Under the pieces are notes generated by a model, which saw only the letters and a list, made by a program, of their open reading frames with translations, was not told the origin of the DNA and ran no database searches. Shown piece after piece: positions 38,999-49,040 of a DNA stretch of 64,000 nucleotides. Numbering within the stretch: the first letter of the stretch is position 1; every line of letters begins with the position of its first letter. The DNA is from Synechococcus sp. CC9902 (GTDB lineage Bacteria; Cyanobacteriota; Cyanobacteriia; PCC-6307; Cyanobiaceae), in NCBI RefSeq assembly GCF_000012505.1, contig NC_007513.1:1550001-1614000 (forward strand). The letters run 5' to 3'. Made by a program: the position numbers and the translations under genes.

Positions 38999-40836
38999 TG
39001 GGGACAGAACCGGTGTTCATGGGCCGTGACGGTACCGCAGGATGAACAATTCCGCGTTGTGCCCATCGCCAGTTCTGGATGGGATGGCAAGCCCACCATC
39101 TGAGCGTTGCTCTTGCCGGGCGGAACCATCGGATAACAATTCTCACCACGACGCACATGCACATCAATGAGCATTGGCTCAGGGGAACTGAGCGCAGCTT
39201 TTAAGTCTTGATGCATGGAGGCACGCTCTGTGATTTTGACGCCGTTGACGCCAAAAGACCGGGCCAATGCAATGAAATCAGGCATGCCATTGAGCATGTC
39301 CGACGAGGAATAACGCTCGTCGTAAAAGCTTTCCTGCCACTGACGCACCATGCCTTGCCAGTGATTGTTCACAATCACCACTTTCACCGGCAGGTTGTAA
39401 GCCGCAATCGTTCCCAACTCCTGAATGTTCATCAGGATGCTGGCGTCTCCCGCGATACAAACCACCTGACGGCTTGGGCAAGCCACCTGCGCTCCCATGG
39501 CAGCAGGCATGCCATATCCCATCGTTCCAAGACCAGCGCTGCTGATCCAGCCCCGCGGTCCATTGCGTAGGTATTGGGCAGCCCACATCTGATGCTGGCC
39601 CACATCGGTGGTGACAATCGCGTTCGGGGCGAGATCGCGCACGGCCATCAGCACCTCCTGCGGGTAGATCGCTCCTTCCTCTGGGGGAACCGTGAGGGGG
39701 TAATGCTGCTTCCAGGATTGAATCCGCTTCAACCAAGCAGCGGTATGGGGGTCGGCCTCGCGTCCCAAGCTCAACTGCACGAGCCGGGCCATGCTCAAGC
39801 TCAGATCACCCAGCACCGCCACTTCCGGACTGCGGTTTTTGCCGACTTCTGCGGGATCAATTTCAAAGTGGATCACCTTGGCCCTTGGGGCAAATGTGTC
39901 GAGCTTGCCGGTGACGCGATCGTCAAATCGCGCTCCCACAGCAATCAACAGATCGCATTCCGTGACGGCGAAATTGGCGTAAGCAGTGCCATGCATGCCA
40001 AGCATGCCCACGGCCAGAGATTCATTTTCATCAAAGGCACCCTTGCCCATCAGGGTTGTGGTGACGGGAATCTGATATCGCTCAGCAATCAAACGGAGGT
40101 TGTCGTGCACGCCTGCGGAGATCGCGCCACCACCCACGTACAGCAACGGGCGATGGGAGGTTTCGATCAGATCGAGCGCGGCATTGAGCGCCGAATCGAT
40201 CGGAGGTTCAGGCTGCCGAAAACCGCTGGGTACAACGGAGCCTGGCTCCACAGGGACGTACTCAAACAGCTCTTGGCCAACATCCTTTGGGATATCGATC
40301 AAAACCGGACCAGGCCTTCCACTGGCCGCAATCAAGAACGCCTGGGCAACGATGGAACCGAGATCCGCAGGATCGCGCACCACCCAGGAATGCTTCACGA
40401 TTGGGAGGGTGATGCCAAAAATATCGGTTTCTTGGAACGCATCGGTGCCAATGGCTGGACGCGGCACTTGCCCCGTGATCACCACCATGGGAACTGAATC
40501 CATCTGGGCCGTGGCGATCCCGGTGACGAGGTTGGTGGCGCCTGGCCCTGACGTGCCAAAACAAACACCCACCTTGCCGGTGGCTCTGGCATATGCATCA
40601 GCCGCATGGGTGCCTGCCTGCTCGTGTCGCACCAAAAAGTGCTTCACCCAACCCTCACTCTCAGCAATATGCAGAGCGTCGTAAATCGGGAGGATCGCTC
40701 CCCCCGGATAGCCAAATATGGTGTCGACCCCATGGCGACGCAGGGCATCCATCAAGGCGGTCGCGCCTGAAATCTGACCCGTCCCCTCAGCCGCCTGCGG
40801 TCCGCCAATTGCCGTTGAAGCGGAGGTGACTGTCAC
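38980..40836 (-). CDS. ilvB: Acetolactate synthase large subunit with zinc-ribbon tail
   Basis: A 618-residue thiamine-diphosphate enzyme starting valine, leucine and isoleucine synthesis. Expected motifs are [15 protein letters not shown], the catalytic Glu in [20 protein letters not shown], and the ThDP motif GDASILMN. The catalytic part ends near residue 590. After it comes a short four-cysteine zinc ribbon, Cys597-X2-Cys600 and Cys611-X2-Cys614 (CSSCG then CPQCG), which is not part of the standard enzyme. The gene follows hemH by 91 bases with a hairpin between. Confidence 0.95.
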   Translation of the reverse strand: MTVTSASTAIGGPQAAEGTGQISGATALMDALRRHGVDTIFGYPGGAILPIYDALHIAESEGWVKHFLVRHEQAGTHAADAYARATGKVGVCFGTSGPGATNLVTGIATAQMDSVPMVVITGQVPRPAIGTDAFQETDIFGITLPIVKHSWVVRDPADLGSIVAQAFLIAASGRPGPVLIDIPKDVGQELFEYVPVEPGSVVPSGFRQPEPPIDSALNAALDLIETSHRPLLYVGGGAISAGVHDNLRLIAERYQIPVTTTLMGKGAFDENESLAVGMLGMHGTAYANFAVTECDLLIAVGARFDDRVTGKLDTFAPRAKVIHFEIDPAEVGKNRSPEVAVLGDLSLSMARLVQLSLGREADPHTAAWLKRIQSWKQHYPLTVPPEEGAIYPQEVLMAVRDLAPNAIVTTDVGQHQMWAAQYLRNGPRGWISSAGLGTMGYGMPAAMGAQVACPSRQVVCIAGDASILMNIQELGTIAAYNLPVKVVIVNNHWQGMVRQWQESFYDERYSSSDMLNGMPDFIALARSFGVNGVKITERASMHQDLKAALSSPEPMLIDVHVRRGENCYPMVPPGKSNAQMVGLPSHPELAMGTTRNCSSCGTVTAHEHRFCPQCGASL

Positions 40837-40894
40837 AGCGGCAACGGAATTACAGACTTCAAGATTAGGCGCCAGCTGGAGGTTGGCATCCCCT

Positions 40895-40924
40895 GAAGGG
40901 CGCGTCGTTCGACGACGACCCTTC
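40895..40924 (-). terminator. Hairpin after hemH
   Basis: GAAGGG (40895-40900) pairs with CCCTTC (40919-40924), and inside it CGTCG (40903-40907) pairs with CGACG (40910-40914). It sits four bases after the hemH stop on the minus strand, before ilvB. It is GC-rich but lacks a following T-run, so it may be a partial terminator. Confidence 0.45.
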
Positions 40925-40927
40925 GAG

Positions 40928-42103
40928 CTAAAGCAGGCCTAGGGCATGCAAGGGACCATGACCACTCAGGAGTTCGAGCAGAAACGCCGAAAAACCCACC
41001 ATGGCGATACGGCCATTCCAGACTTCCGAGCTGTTATTCCAGCCCCATTCCCACTTTTCTTGAGGATACAGCTTCACTTTGGTTGGCAACTCGGCTGCGG
41101 CATCAAGGCTCACCTCGGGGCCTTCCAGACTTGTGGTGACCAGATCGGCCAGACCCTCGATGAAAGGTTTGTAGGTGTCGAGGGCGCGAACCCGACGAAA
41201 ATTCACAACCCCTGCTTCCGTTGCCAACTCTCGATATTCGATATCAATCTCTTCCAGTGTTTCGATGTGCTCGCTTACGAAACTGATCGGTACAACAACG
41301 AGATCCTGTGTTTTCGCATGGCCCAACTCTTCTAAGGCTTCTTCGGTGTAGGGCTGAAGCCACTCCACCGGACCCACACGGCTCTGATAGGCGAGGGTAT
41401 GGGGATTGCTATGCCCCACAAGTTCAGCCAGTTTCTCCATGATTAGAGCGGTGCATTTCTCGATCTCCTGTTGATAGGGATCGCCGGCCTCTTCGACATA
41501 ACTTTTGGGAACACCATGGGCACTGAAAAACACGTGCGCAGCTTCTGGAACATCACTGTTGTGAATCTCAGTGGCGATCAACTCAGCCATGGATCGCAGA
41601 TATCCGGGGTGGTCGTACCAGCTGCGGATGCATCGAATTGGGAGCTGTTCAAACGCGTTGTCTCCCTGCCTTAATCGCTGCAACTCCCGGAAACTGGATC
41701 CACTCGTACTGATCGAAAAATGGGGATACAGCGGTAACACCACCACTTGATCCATACCGTCGGCCTTGATGTCGGCCACAGCCGATTCTGTGAAGGGATG
41801 CCAATAGCGCATCGCCACATAGCTGGTGGCATCAATCCCCCGTTGCCGCAACAAACTCTGCAGCTCACGGGCCTGTTGCTCTGTGATCCGTCGCAGAGGT
41901 GAACCGCCTCCGATCGAGCGGTAGGCCTCCTGTGATTTGCCACTTCTCAGGGTGCTGATCAGCCAGGCCAGGGGCTTTTGCAGCGCTGGACTGGGCAATC
42001 GAATGATTTCGGGATCGGCAAAAAGGTTGTACAGGAACGGGCCGACGTCCTGGATTCTTTCTGGTCCGCCCAGGTTCAGCAGGATGACGCCGACGCGGGA
42101 CAT
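40928..42103 (-). CDS. hemH: Ferrochelatase with C-terminal Hlip domain
   Basis: A 391-residue ferrochelatase that inserts iron into protoporphyrin IX. The N-terminus [17 protein letters not shown], the middle [18 protein letters not shown] and Glu in [16 protein letters not shown] are normal. The last ~45 residues form a chlorophyll-binding helix like that of high-light-inducible proteins ([20 protein letters not shown]), usual in cyanobacterial and plastid enzymes, where it helps balance haem against chlorophyll synthesis. I start at ATG 42103, where the family begins. It is divergent from the recombinase-like gene. Confidence 0.96.
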   Translation of the reverse strand: MSRVGVILLNLGGPERIQDVGPFLYNLFADPEIIRLPSPALQKPLAWLISTLRSGKSQEAYRSIGGGSPLRRITEQQARELQSLLRQRGIDATSYVAMRYWHPFTESAVADIKADGMDQVVVLPLYPHFSISTSGSSFRELQRLRQGDNAFEQLPIRCIRSWYDHPGYLRSMAELIATEIHNSDVPEAAHVFFSAHGVPKSYVEEAGDPYQQEIEKCTALIMEKLAELVGHSNPHTLAYQSRVGPVEWLQPYTEEALEELGHAKTQDLVVVPISFVSEHIETLEEIDIEYRELATEAGVVNFRRVRALDTYKPFIEGLADLVTTSLEGPEVSLDAAAELPTKVKLYPQEKWEWGWNNSSEVWNGRIAMVGFSAFLLELLSGHGPLHALGLL

Positions 42104-42174
42104 ACGGACAAAAGCACTGTCGAGGGTTGAGGGTAGCTGCCTCAAACGTCATCTTTGGAACGGATGACACAAAC

Positions 42175-43329
42175 ATGGAGCTGCAAAGCCAACTTATGGC
42201 CGCCAACGAAGGGCTGGCGGCCCAAGGTTCCCGCCTCCGCGTCGAGCAGCGGGGACAAAAACTTTGCTTACGCGGCACCCTTCCCAGCCGCGACGATCCA
42301 GCACGGCAATCCGTCCAAAGAATCAGCCTGGGATTGAACGCTGATCCAAAGGGATTCGAGGAAGCCAGCCAAACGGCCCGGATGGTTCAACGACAGCTGG
42401 AGCGCGGCACGTTCAAGTGGGATGACTGGCGCTCGCGATCCATCCGTCCAACGGCAAGCGTTGCGGCTTTGGCACCCGAATCCGCCATCGAACGCTTCCA
42501 GCAAGCCTTTTTTGCCGACCCAAGACGTCGTCGATCTCCAGCCGGAAGCAAAACGACATGGACGGGGGCCTATCAGCCCTACTTGAGGCGATTGCAAGCC
42601 CATGCAGGACATCGGACGATCGATGCCAACCTGTTACTTGAAACGCTTCAGAGCTACGACGACGGCAGTCGCAGCCGTCAGCAATGCGCCACGGCGCTGG
42701 CGGCCTTGGCACGCCATTTAGAACTGGTTTTGCCGGAGGGATGGCGCCAAGAAGCGGGGGGTTACGGACTGCATCGCGCCCAGTTCCGACAGTTACCAAC
42801 GGACCGCCAGATCCTGGAGGCTGCACTTCTTATTCCCAATCCCCGCTGGAGGTTGGCCTATGGGTTGATGGCCACCTACGGACTCCGCAATCACGAGGTG
42901 TTCTTTTGTGATGGTCATTCCCTTGCTGATGGAAGCGATCAAGTGCTTCGAATTCTTCCCACCACCAAAACCGGAGAACATCAAAGCTGGCCCTTTCACC
43001 CCGAATGGGTGGAGCGTTTTGGCCTATTGGAGCTGGCCGACAACCCGAAAGCCCTGCCCATGGTGACCACGGATCTCAAACGCACCACCCTCCAGCAAGT
43101 GGGCCGGCGGGTGAGTGAGCAATTCCGTCGCTATGAGCTACCGATCACCCCCTATGACCTGCGGCACGCATGGGCGATCCGCACCATCCATATCGGCCTA
43201 CCGGACACGGTGGCCGCCAGGATGATGGGGCATTCCGTGGCCATCCATACCCGCACTTACCACCACTGGATCACCCGCCGCGATCAGCAGCAGGCAGTGG
43301 ATGCGGCCCTCGCCCGTCACCGTGCCTGA
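42175..43329 (+). CDS. Tyrosine recombinase-like protein (chromosomal)
   Basis: About 384 residues with a C-terminal phage-integrase catalytic domain. The catalytic set can be read: Arg in YGLRNHEV, Lys in TTKTGEH, Arg in YDLRHAW (the usual first His is Tyr), His in MMGHS and the tyrosine in HTRTYHHW. The N-terminal half resembles a core-binding domain. Nothing around it looks like a mobile element: no att repeats, phage genes or tRNA were seen, and its end is coupled to a methyltransferase gene (TGATG). It may be a resident recombinase with a housekeeping role. TTG 42127 is an alternative start. Confidence 0.85.
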   Translation: MELQSQLMAANEGLAAQGSRLRVEQRGQKLCLRGTLPSRDDPARQSVQRISLGLNADPKGFEEASQTARMVQRQLERGTFKWDDWRSRSIRPTASVAALAPESAIERFQQAFFADPRRRRSPAGSKTTWTGAYQPYLRRLQAHAGHRTIDANLLLETLQSYDDGSRSRQQCATALAALARHLELVLPEGWRQEAGGYGLHRAQFRQLPTDRQILEAALLIPNPRWRLAYGLMATYGLRNHEVFFCDGHSLADGSDQVLRILPTTKTGEHQSWPFHPEWVERFGLLELADNPKALPMVTTDLKRTTLQQVGRRVSEQFRRYELPITPYDLRHAWAIRTIHIGLPDTVAARMMGHSVAIHTRTYHHWITRRDQQQAVDAALARHRA

Positions 43330-43958
43330 TGACTTCATTTCTTAGACCGCTTGCTTACCGCCACCGTTGGATCTACGACAGCGTCACGGCGGTGTCGTCC
43401 CTGAGTGTGGGCGGCGTTGCACGACTGCGAGGGCTCGGACTTGAAAGCTTGAGGAACCGCCTCGAGCCCGATGCCGAGATTCTTGATCTCTGCTGCGGCA
43501 GTGGTGAAGCGGCAGCCCCTTGGATCAGCGCTGGCTATGCAGTAACTGGTCTCGATGTCTCTCCACGAGCACTCGATTTAGCAGCACAACGCCATCCCCT
43601 CATGCAAAGGGTTGAGGGACTTGCTGAGGCGCCTCCCATGAAGGATCAAAGCTTCAATGCCATCCAGCTGAGTGTTGCTCTCCACGAGTTCCCACGGGCG
43701 GAACGGGAGCAAGTACTCAGCAATGCCCTGCGGCTGCTGAAACCCGGGGGCTGGTTGGTGTTGGTGGATTTACACCCTGCAGATCCGCTCATGCGACTCC
43801 CCCAGCAAGTGTTCTGCGCTTTGTTTGAAACCGAGACCGCCACCGCCATGCTGGAGGACGACCTACCGGCTCAACTTTCGGCTCTCGGCTTCATCCATGT
43901 GGAGCAAGAGTTGTTGGCAGGTCGGGCTCTGCAACGGATCACTGCCCAACGCCCATGA
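43329..43958 (+). CDS. Class I SAM-dependent methyltransferase
   Basis: A 209-residue methyltransferase. The SAM motif is ILDLCCGSGEAAAPW, with further class I pieces GLDVSPRALDLAA and LLKPGGWLVLVDLH. The pattern is close to UbiE/quinone- and pigment-type methyltransferases, but the substrate cannot be assigned. The start ATG shares a base with the recombinase stop, and the stop overlaps cobO by four bases, so it sits in a coupled run of three genes. Confidence 0.9.
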   Translation: MTSFLRPLAYRHRWIYDSVTAVSSLSVGGVARLRGLGLESLRNRLEPDAEILDLCCGSGEAAAPWISAGYAVTGLDVSPRALDLAAQRHPLMQRVEGLAEAPPMKDQSFNAIQLSVALHEFPRAEREQVLSNALRLLKPGGWLVLVDLHPADPLMRLPQQVFCALFETETATAMLEDDLPAQLSALGFIHVEQELLAGRALQRITAQRP

Positions 43959-44635
43959 CCAACAACGCTCCTGAGACGACCAACCTCGACCAATCCGCCG
44001 CCGACCTCGGCATGGGTGGACATTTGGCCCCTGAACAGGACGATGCGGGCTACCGCAAACGGATGGAACGGCGCCAAGAGGTGCAACGCCAACGCGTGGA
44101 AGAACGCAACAAAGAAAAGGGGTTGGTGATGGTGTTCACCGGCCAAGGCAAGGGCAAAACAACAGCTTCACTCGGCCTCGTTCTCCGCACCCTTGGCCAT
44201 GGCAAACGCGTGGCCGTTATTCAGTTCATCAAAGGAGGTTGGGAACCCGGTGAGGCTCGAGCCCTACGGACCTTTGGCGATCAAGTGGTGTGGCATGCCT
44301 TAGGGGAGGGGTTCACCTGGGAAACCCAAGACCGAGCCCGCGACCAACAACTCGTGGAGGAGGCTTGGCAAACGGCACTGACCTATCTGCGCGATGCGGA
44401 GATCCAGCTCGTAGTACTGGATGAAGTGAATGTGGCGATGAAGCTCGGCTACATCTCCGCCGAAACCGTATTGGCAGGCGTTCGAGAACGCCCTGAACTC
44501 ACCCATGTGGCCCTCACTGGCCGAGGTGCACCAAAGGATCTCATCGAGAATGCTGATCTGGTCACAGAAATGACCCTGGTGCATCACCCATTCCGCGAAC
44601 AGGGCGTCAAAGCCCAGGCCGGCATCGAGTACTAG
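43955..44635 (+). CDS. cobO: Cob(I)alamin adenosyltransferase
   Basis: A 226-residue CobA/CobO/BtuR-type P-loop enzyme that adds the adenosyl group to cobalamin precursors. Walker A is TGQGKGKTT (residues 62-70). Other family parts are QFIKGGWEPGE, VVLDEVNVAMKLGY and the ending HHPFREQGVKAQAGIEY. The first ~55 residues are charged and probably flexible. The start overlaps the methyltransferase stop (ATGA). Marine cyanobacteria make pseudocobalamin, and this enzyme would serve that pathway. Confidence 0.94.
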   Translation: MTNNAPETTNLDQSAADLGMGGHLAPEQDDAGYRKRMERRQEVQRQRVEERNKEKGLVMVFTGQGKGKTTASLGLVLRTLGHGKRVAVIQFIKGGWEPGEARALRTFGDQVVWHALGEGFTWETQDRARDQQLVEEAWQTALTYLRDAEIQLVVLDEVNVAMKLGYISAETVLAGVRERPELTHVALTGRGAPKDLIENADLVTEMTLVHHPFREQGVKAQAGIEY

Positions 44636-44645
44636 ACCTCTTTCG

Positions 44646-44837
44646 CTAGAGGTCAGCAGCGTCGAGATCGTCCTGCAACAGCCGGGTCCCGGCCGTGAGC
44701 ACCGACAAGCCGCTCACCAACAGCGCGCGATACACCAACGGATCGCGCCAACAAGCGGGATCGTGACTGGCGCGCTCAAGGGCCGACAAGGTGAGACGGG
44801 CCATCACCGTGCTTTGGCTCCCTTCGGCATCAGGCAT
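44646..44837 (-). CDS. Small unidentified protein
   Basis: A 63-residue, mainly helical protein (ARLTLSALERASHDPACW, RALLVSGLSVLTAGTRLL). The gene is convergent with cobO, with a short GACCTCT/AGAGGTC inverted repeat at the junction. No function is recognised. It fits the gap well, and the codon use looks normal, so I think it is real, but the evidence is modest. Confidence 0.55.
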   Translation of the reverse strand: MPDAEGSQSTVMARLTLSALERASHDPACWRDPLVYRALLVSGLSVLTAGTRLLQDDLDAADL

Positions 44838-44920
44838 GGCCCACCAGCAGTTGTGTCATCCAAGCGGCAATCCAGACAGCTAGCCAGTGCTTGCTACTGT
44901 CGTAAGGATCTGGACCGTTG

Positions 44921-45634
44921 ATGAAGTACACACGCGTCCTGTTGAAGCTCAGCGGCGAAGCCCTGATGGGATCACAGGGATATGGCATCGATCCTGAGAT
45001 CGTTCATTCGATTGCAGAAGATGTTGCCAAGGTGGTAGCCAGCGGAACGCAGCTCGCGATTGTTGTTGGCGGAGGCAACATCTTCCGGGGACTCAAAGGA
45101 TCGGCCGCCGGGATGGATCGGGCCACCGCCGATTACGTGGGAATGTTGGCGACGGTGATGAACGCAATCACCCTGCAGGACGGCCTCGAACGGGCAGGCG
45201 TTCCCACCCGCGTGCAAACCGCCATCGCCATGCAAGAAGTAGCGGAGCCCTACATCCGGCGCAAAGCGATGCGGCACCTTGAGAAAGGGCGGGTTGTGGT
45301 GTTTGGAGCTGGCTGCGGCAACCCTTTCTTCACCACAGACACCACTGCCGCCCTCCGCGCTGCTGAAATCAATGCCGATGTGGTGTTCAAGGCCACCAAG
45401 GTGGACGGTGTCTACGACAAGGATCCCGCCAAACATCCTGATGCCGTGAAACACGATCACCTCAGCTATCAGGATGTGCTCAGTGGTGAACTTGGCGTGA
45501 TGGACGCAACGGCCATCTCCCTCTGCAAAGAGAACAACATCCCGATTGTGGTGTTCGATCTTTTCGAACCTGGCAACATCGGAAAAGCCGTTGCTGGAGA
45601 ACCGATCGGCTCCCGAATCGGCAACCCAGTCTGA
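44921..45634 (+). CDS. pyrH: UMP kinase
   Basis: A 237-residue bacterial UMP kinase of the amino acid kinase fold, phosphorylating UMP to UDP. Motifs are [23 protein letters not shown] and GTGCGNP-like [16 protein letters not shown] 44921 is chosen; a TTG precedes it in frame. It is followed by frr, the common bacterial order pyrH-frr. Confidence 0.97.
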   Translation: MKYTRVLLKLSGEALMGSQGYGIDPEIVHSIAEDVAKVVASGTQLAIVVGGGNIFRGLKGSAAGMDRATADYVGMLATVMNAITLQDGLERAGVPTRVQTAIAMQEVAEPYIRRKAMRHLEKGRVVVFGAGCGNPFFTTDTTAALRAAEINADVVFKATKVDGVYDKDPAKHPDAVKHDHLSYQDVLSGELGVMDATAISLCKENNIPIVVFDLFEPGNIGKAVAGEPIGSRIGNPV

Positions 45635-45669
45635 AGCAACCACCACCGACGTCGTTCCCCACCTCAATC

Positions 45670-46218
45670 ATGTCGACCAAGGACCTCGAAGCCAGCATGC
45701 GCAAGTCGCTGGAGGCCACCCAACGCAACTTCAACACGATCCGCACCGGGCGGGCGAACTCATCGTTGTTGGATCGCATCAGCGTTGAGTATTACGGCGC
45801 CGATACACCGCTTAAATCCCTCGCCACCCTGTCCACACCGGATTCCCAAACGATCCAGATTCAACCCTTTGATATCAGTGGTTTGGCTGCGATCGAAAAG
45901 GCAATCGCGATGAGTGAGTTGGGCTTCACGCCTAATAACGACGGCAAGGTGATTCGGATCAATGTTCCGCCATTAACGGAAGAGCGTCGCAAAGAATTTT
46001 GCAAAATGGCTTCCAAATATGCAGAAGAGGGAAAAGTGGCGCTGCGCAATTTGCGCCGCGATGCCATCGACAAAGTGAAAAAGCAAGAAAAGGATGGTGA
46101 TTTCTCAGAGGATCAAAGCCGCGATGAACAAGATTCCGTGCAGAAAGTGCTCGACAAATTCATCGTTGAGCTTGAAAAGCAGCTCGCTGACAAAGAGGCG
46201 GCCATCCTGAAGGTGTGA
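45670..46218 (+). CDS. frr: Ribosome recycling factor
   Basis: A 182-residue RRF that splits post-termination ribosomes together with EF-G. The sequence shows the standard [23 protein letters not shown], the [15 protein letters not shown] hinge segment, and a C-terminal helix with [20 protein letters not shown]. It lies 35 bases after pyrH. Its stop overlaps the following GTG start by three bases (GTGA). Confidence 0.97.
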   Translation: MSTKDLEASMRKSLEATQRNFNTIRTGRANSSLLDRISVEYYGADTPLKSLATLSTPDSQTIQIQPFDISGLAAIEKAIAMSELGFTPNNDGKVIRINVPPLTEERRKEFCKMASKYAEEGKVALRNLRRDAIDKVKKQEKDGDFSEDQSRDEQDSVQKVLDKFIVELEKQLADKEAAILKV

Positions 46219-47360
46219 GCGAAGCCGTTCCAACCAGCTGCGATGTTCTGGTCATCGGCGCTGGTGCAGCGGGGGGAGCAGCCGCCTTTCATCTCGCTGC
46301 AGCAGGCCATCGCGTTGTTGTGGTGGAAAAAGATGCGGAGCTCCGGGTGAAACCCTGCGGTGGTGGCATGGCGGCTTCTGTTCAGCAGTGGTTTCCGTTT
46401 TCGCTTGAACCAGCCGTCGAACAGGTGATTCGCGAGGTGGATTTCAGCTGGTGCCTCAACGATCCGGTGGTGGCAGAGCTACCGGGCGACGCTCCCTTTT
46501 GGATCGTTCGACGCGAACGGCTCGATCAACTTCTTGCCGAACACGCTGTTGAGGCTGGTGCAGAGCACTACAGAGGTGTCGCGGTCCATCGGGTTGAGCG
46601 TCATGGCAACCACTGGGAGGTGTCGGCCAGCGATGGGCTGCAGTGGTGCAGCCGAGCCGTGGTGATCGCTGATGGCTCAGGATCCCCCTGGCCGCAGCAA
46701 CTCGGCCTTGGCCCAAAGCACGTACAAATGGCCTCCACCATGTCGGTGCGGTTGGAGGGCCAAGGACAACTAGCTGATGGCACAACCCGCTTTGAATTCG
46801 GGCTGGTAAAGCAGGGCTTTGCCTGGGCCTTTCCCATCGCCGGAGGCGTGAACATCGGTGTGGGGAGCTTTATCGGCAAACAAGACGCTGATCCTGATGC
46901 TGTCTTGAGTGAGCTCTTGCCCGATTTGGGCTTCGAGGCCTCTGCAGGCATCCGCCAACGGGGGCAACTGCGCGTCTGGAATGGTCACCATCGATTGGAT
47001 GGTGACGGTGTTGTGGTGGTTGGAGATGCAGCGTCGCTTTGCGATCCCTTCCTGGCGGAAGGCTTAAGGCCAGCCCTGATGAGCGGTTGCGAAGCAGCCC
47101 ATCATCTGGACCTCTGGCTCAAGGGTGAGCAAACCAATCTGCGGGGCTACAGCCAAGCCATGCGTCGCCGCTGGGGAGACTCCATGGCCTGGGGTCGGCG
47201 CATCGCCCAGGTGTTTTATCGCTTTCCTGGTGTGGGCTATCAACTCGGCATCAAACGACCCACCGCACCACAACGCATTGCACAAATCCTGTCGGGTGAG
47301 ATGGGGTACGGCGACATCGCGCAGAGAGTGATCAAGCGCTTACTGCTGCAACGGAGTTAA
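46215..47360 (+). CDS. Geranylgeranyl reductase-family flavoprotein
   Basis: A 381-residue FAD protein. It has the Rossmann motif [18 protein letters not shown] (residues 11-28), KPCGGGMA typical of geranylgeranyl reductases, and a [19 protein letters not shown] motif near residue 275. Members hydrogenate isoprenoid chains of chlorophyll, tocopherol or archaeal lipids. It may be a paralogue of ChlP rather than ChlP itself. The start is GTG overlapping frr. Its stop overlaps the convergent photolyase gene by four bases. Confidence 0.88.
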   Translation: MSEAVPTSCDVLVIGAGAAGGAAAFHLAAAGHRVVVVEKDAELRVKPCGGGMAASVQQWFPFSLEPAVEQVIREVDFSWCLNDPVVAELPGDAPFWIVRRERLDQLLAEHAVEAGAEHYRGVAVHRVERHGNHWEVSASDGLQWCSRAVVIADGSGSPWPQQLGLGPKHVQMASTMSVRLEGQGQLADGTTRFEFGLVKQGFAWAFPIAGGVNIGVGSFIGKQDADPDAVLSELLPDLGFEASAGIRQRGQLRVWNGHHRLDGDGVVVVGDAASLCDPFLAEGLRPALMSGCEAAHHLDLWLKGEQTNLRGYSQAMRRRWGDSMAWGRRIAQVFYRFPGVGYQLGIKRPTAPQRIAQILSGEMGYGDIAQRVIKRLLLQRS

Positions 47361-48847
47361 AGGTCGAAACTGAGCTGCTGAAGTCTTGGATCTATCTGTG
47401 AGGCCTTACGGCGACGCCGTGAGGTAGGACGTGATCCGGAGGGCTTCATACCAGCCTTTCGAGATCCATGCTTCTGCTGAATCGCATCGGCATGGCGATC
47501 AAAACCTGCTGAACGACGGATCGACCAAATGCGATTTTTCGCCTCCTGCATCGAGGCGGTGACATCCACGATCGGTGATGGCATCCCACCGCCCAGCTCC
47601 CATGGCTCATGGATATAGATCTCCGGCACATCCCGCAATTCAGGGCACCAGTGTCGAATGAACAGACCCTCTGGATCGTGATCGCGCCCTTGTTTGATCG
47701 GGTTATAGATCCGGATTGTATTGATCGAGGTGCTCCCCGATTGCATCTGGCATTGGCTCCAATGGATGCCCGGCTCGTAATCCACAAACTGGCGTGCCAG
47801 ATGCAAGCCGCTCTGCCGCCATGGCAACCAAAGGTTGTAGCTAGCAAACGACATCAACATCGCTCGCATGCGGAAGTTGATCCAACCGTGGGCTCGCAAG
47901 GCCCGCATACAGGCATCCACAAACGGCACTCCGGTGCGCCCCTCCGCCCAGGCCTGAAGCTTCACCCGATCAAAATCCCGAAGACCGCGCATCAACGGAT
48001 GAAAGTCCTGGAACTCAATCGACGGTTCGTCTTCCAGTTTTTGAATGAAATGGCAATGCCAGTGAAGGCGCGACCCGAAGCTGTTGACGCCGCGGCCTTT
48101 CACAGTTCTGCTCTGCTGAAGCACCTCACGCATCGAGAGGCATCCCCAGGTGAGGTAGGCCGACAAGCGTGAACAGCCAGTGAAAGCCTTATTCGGACTA
48201 GAGATAGAACTGCAATACCGCTCAACCCGCTGATTTAAAAAATCGCGAAACTCCAGTTCGCCCTGACGTCGACCACCAAGCTGACGGTGGGGACAAGGGT
48301 CTGGAGCGATGGCTCCAGGGGGGAGATCAGGAATCTTGCCGGGGTCAAGGCCATCCAATCTCGGCAGTGAAGTGGGTGGCTGGGTGATCGGCTCGGCCAT
48401 CTGCTCTTCCCAACGCTTCGCCCAGCCATTGCGGGATGTCAGGCGCCGGGTCACACCAAATTGCGGAATTTCAACCCAACAGATGCCGTGCTGTTTGGCC
48501 CAAGCGCCGACGCGCTTGTCGCGTTGGTAGGTCCAGCCATTCCCGGTTTCTTCATGGCTCCAGAGCGCATCGATCCCGAACTGGAGCCTGGCCCGCTCCA
48601 ACACCTCAACAACATCGCCACTGCGCAACACCAAGGGTTGGCCAAGCGTCGCCAGAGCCCGCTGAAGATCCAGCAGCGATTCACGACAAAACAACCACTG
48701 CCGTTTGGAGGAGTCGGGCTGCTGCCATAGGCGAGTCTCCACCACATAGAGAGGCAGCACCGGGCCACGCTTAGAGGCCTCGATAAGGGGTCGGTGATCC
48801 ACGATCCGAAGATCTCGCTTGAACCAAACAATCTGGAGCGCCGACAT
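47357..48847 (-). CDS. Cryptochrome/photolyase-family protein
   Basis: A 496-residue protein of the photolyase/cryptochrome family. The N-terminal antenna-type domain starts IVWFKRDLRIVDHRPL. The FAD-binding domain has LSAYLTWGCLSMREV, TGVPFVDACMRALRAHGWINFRMR and NPIKQGRDHDPEGLFIRHW. The tail is basic and Ser/Arg-rich. It may repair UV lesions with blue light or act as a photoreceptor, and sequence alone does not decide. The gene is alone on its strand, convergent with the reductase gene. Confidence 0.92.
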   Translation of the reverse strand: MSALQIVWFKRDLRIVDHRPLIEASKRGPVLPLYVVETRLWQQPDSSKRQWLFCRESLLDLQRALATLGQPLVLRSGDVVEVLERARLQFGIDALWSHEETGNGWTYQRDKRVGAWAKQHGICWVEIPQFGVTRRLTSRNGWAKRWEEQMAEPITQPPTSLPRLDGLDPGKIPDLPPGAIAPDPCPHRQLGGRRQGELEFRDFLNQRVERYCSSISSPNKAFTGCSRLSAYLTWGCLSMREVLQQSRTVKGRGVNSFGSRLHWHCHFIQKLEDEPSIEFQDFHPLMRGLRDFDRVKLQAWAEGRTGVPFVDACMRALRAHGWINFRMRAMLMSFASYNLWLPWRQSGLHLARQFVDYEPGIHWSQCQMQSGSTSINTIRIYNPIKQGRDHDPEGLFIRHWCPELRDVPEIYIHEPWELGGGMPSPIVDVTASMQEAKNRIWSIRRSAGFDRHADAIQQKHGSRKAGMKPSGSRPTSRRRRKASQIDPRLQQLSFDL

Positions 48848-49040
48848 CCTCCGGAAACAAGGGATTCAATGTCTAGTGGATTGACCGCAAGACCGTGCTC
48901 ACGTCAGCAAAAGTTGTGAGACGTATCTTGCTAATAATTGCTCCAGCAACAAACAATCACCAACTTCTAAACATCACAAGCATGACTACTTAAAAAGATC
49001 AGTACCAACAAATAAGCGGATCCAATCAATTCACTATCTT

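Noticed and set aside
39574-40497. 307-codon plus-strand frame opposite ilvB
   Set aside because: Antisense shadow of ilvB; the sequence has no recognisable motif.
42175-43329. Integrase as a sign of a prophage or genomic island
   Set aside because: No phage genes, tRNA, direct repeats or composition shift nearby, and the gene is coupled to housekeeping genes.
48848-49040. Possible small RNA in the photolyase-pucC gap
   Set aside because: No stable hairpin or known cyanobacterial small-RNA motif could be recognised by eye.
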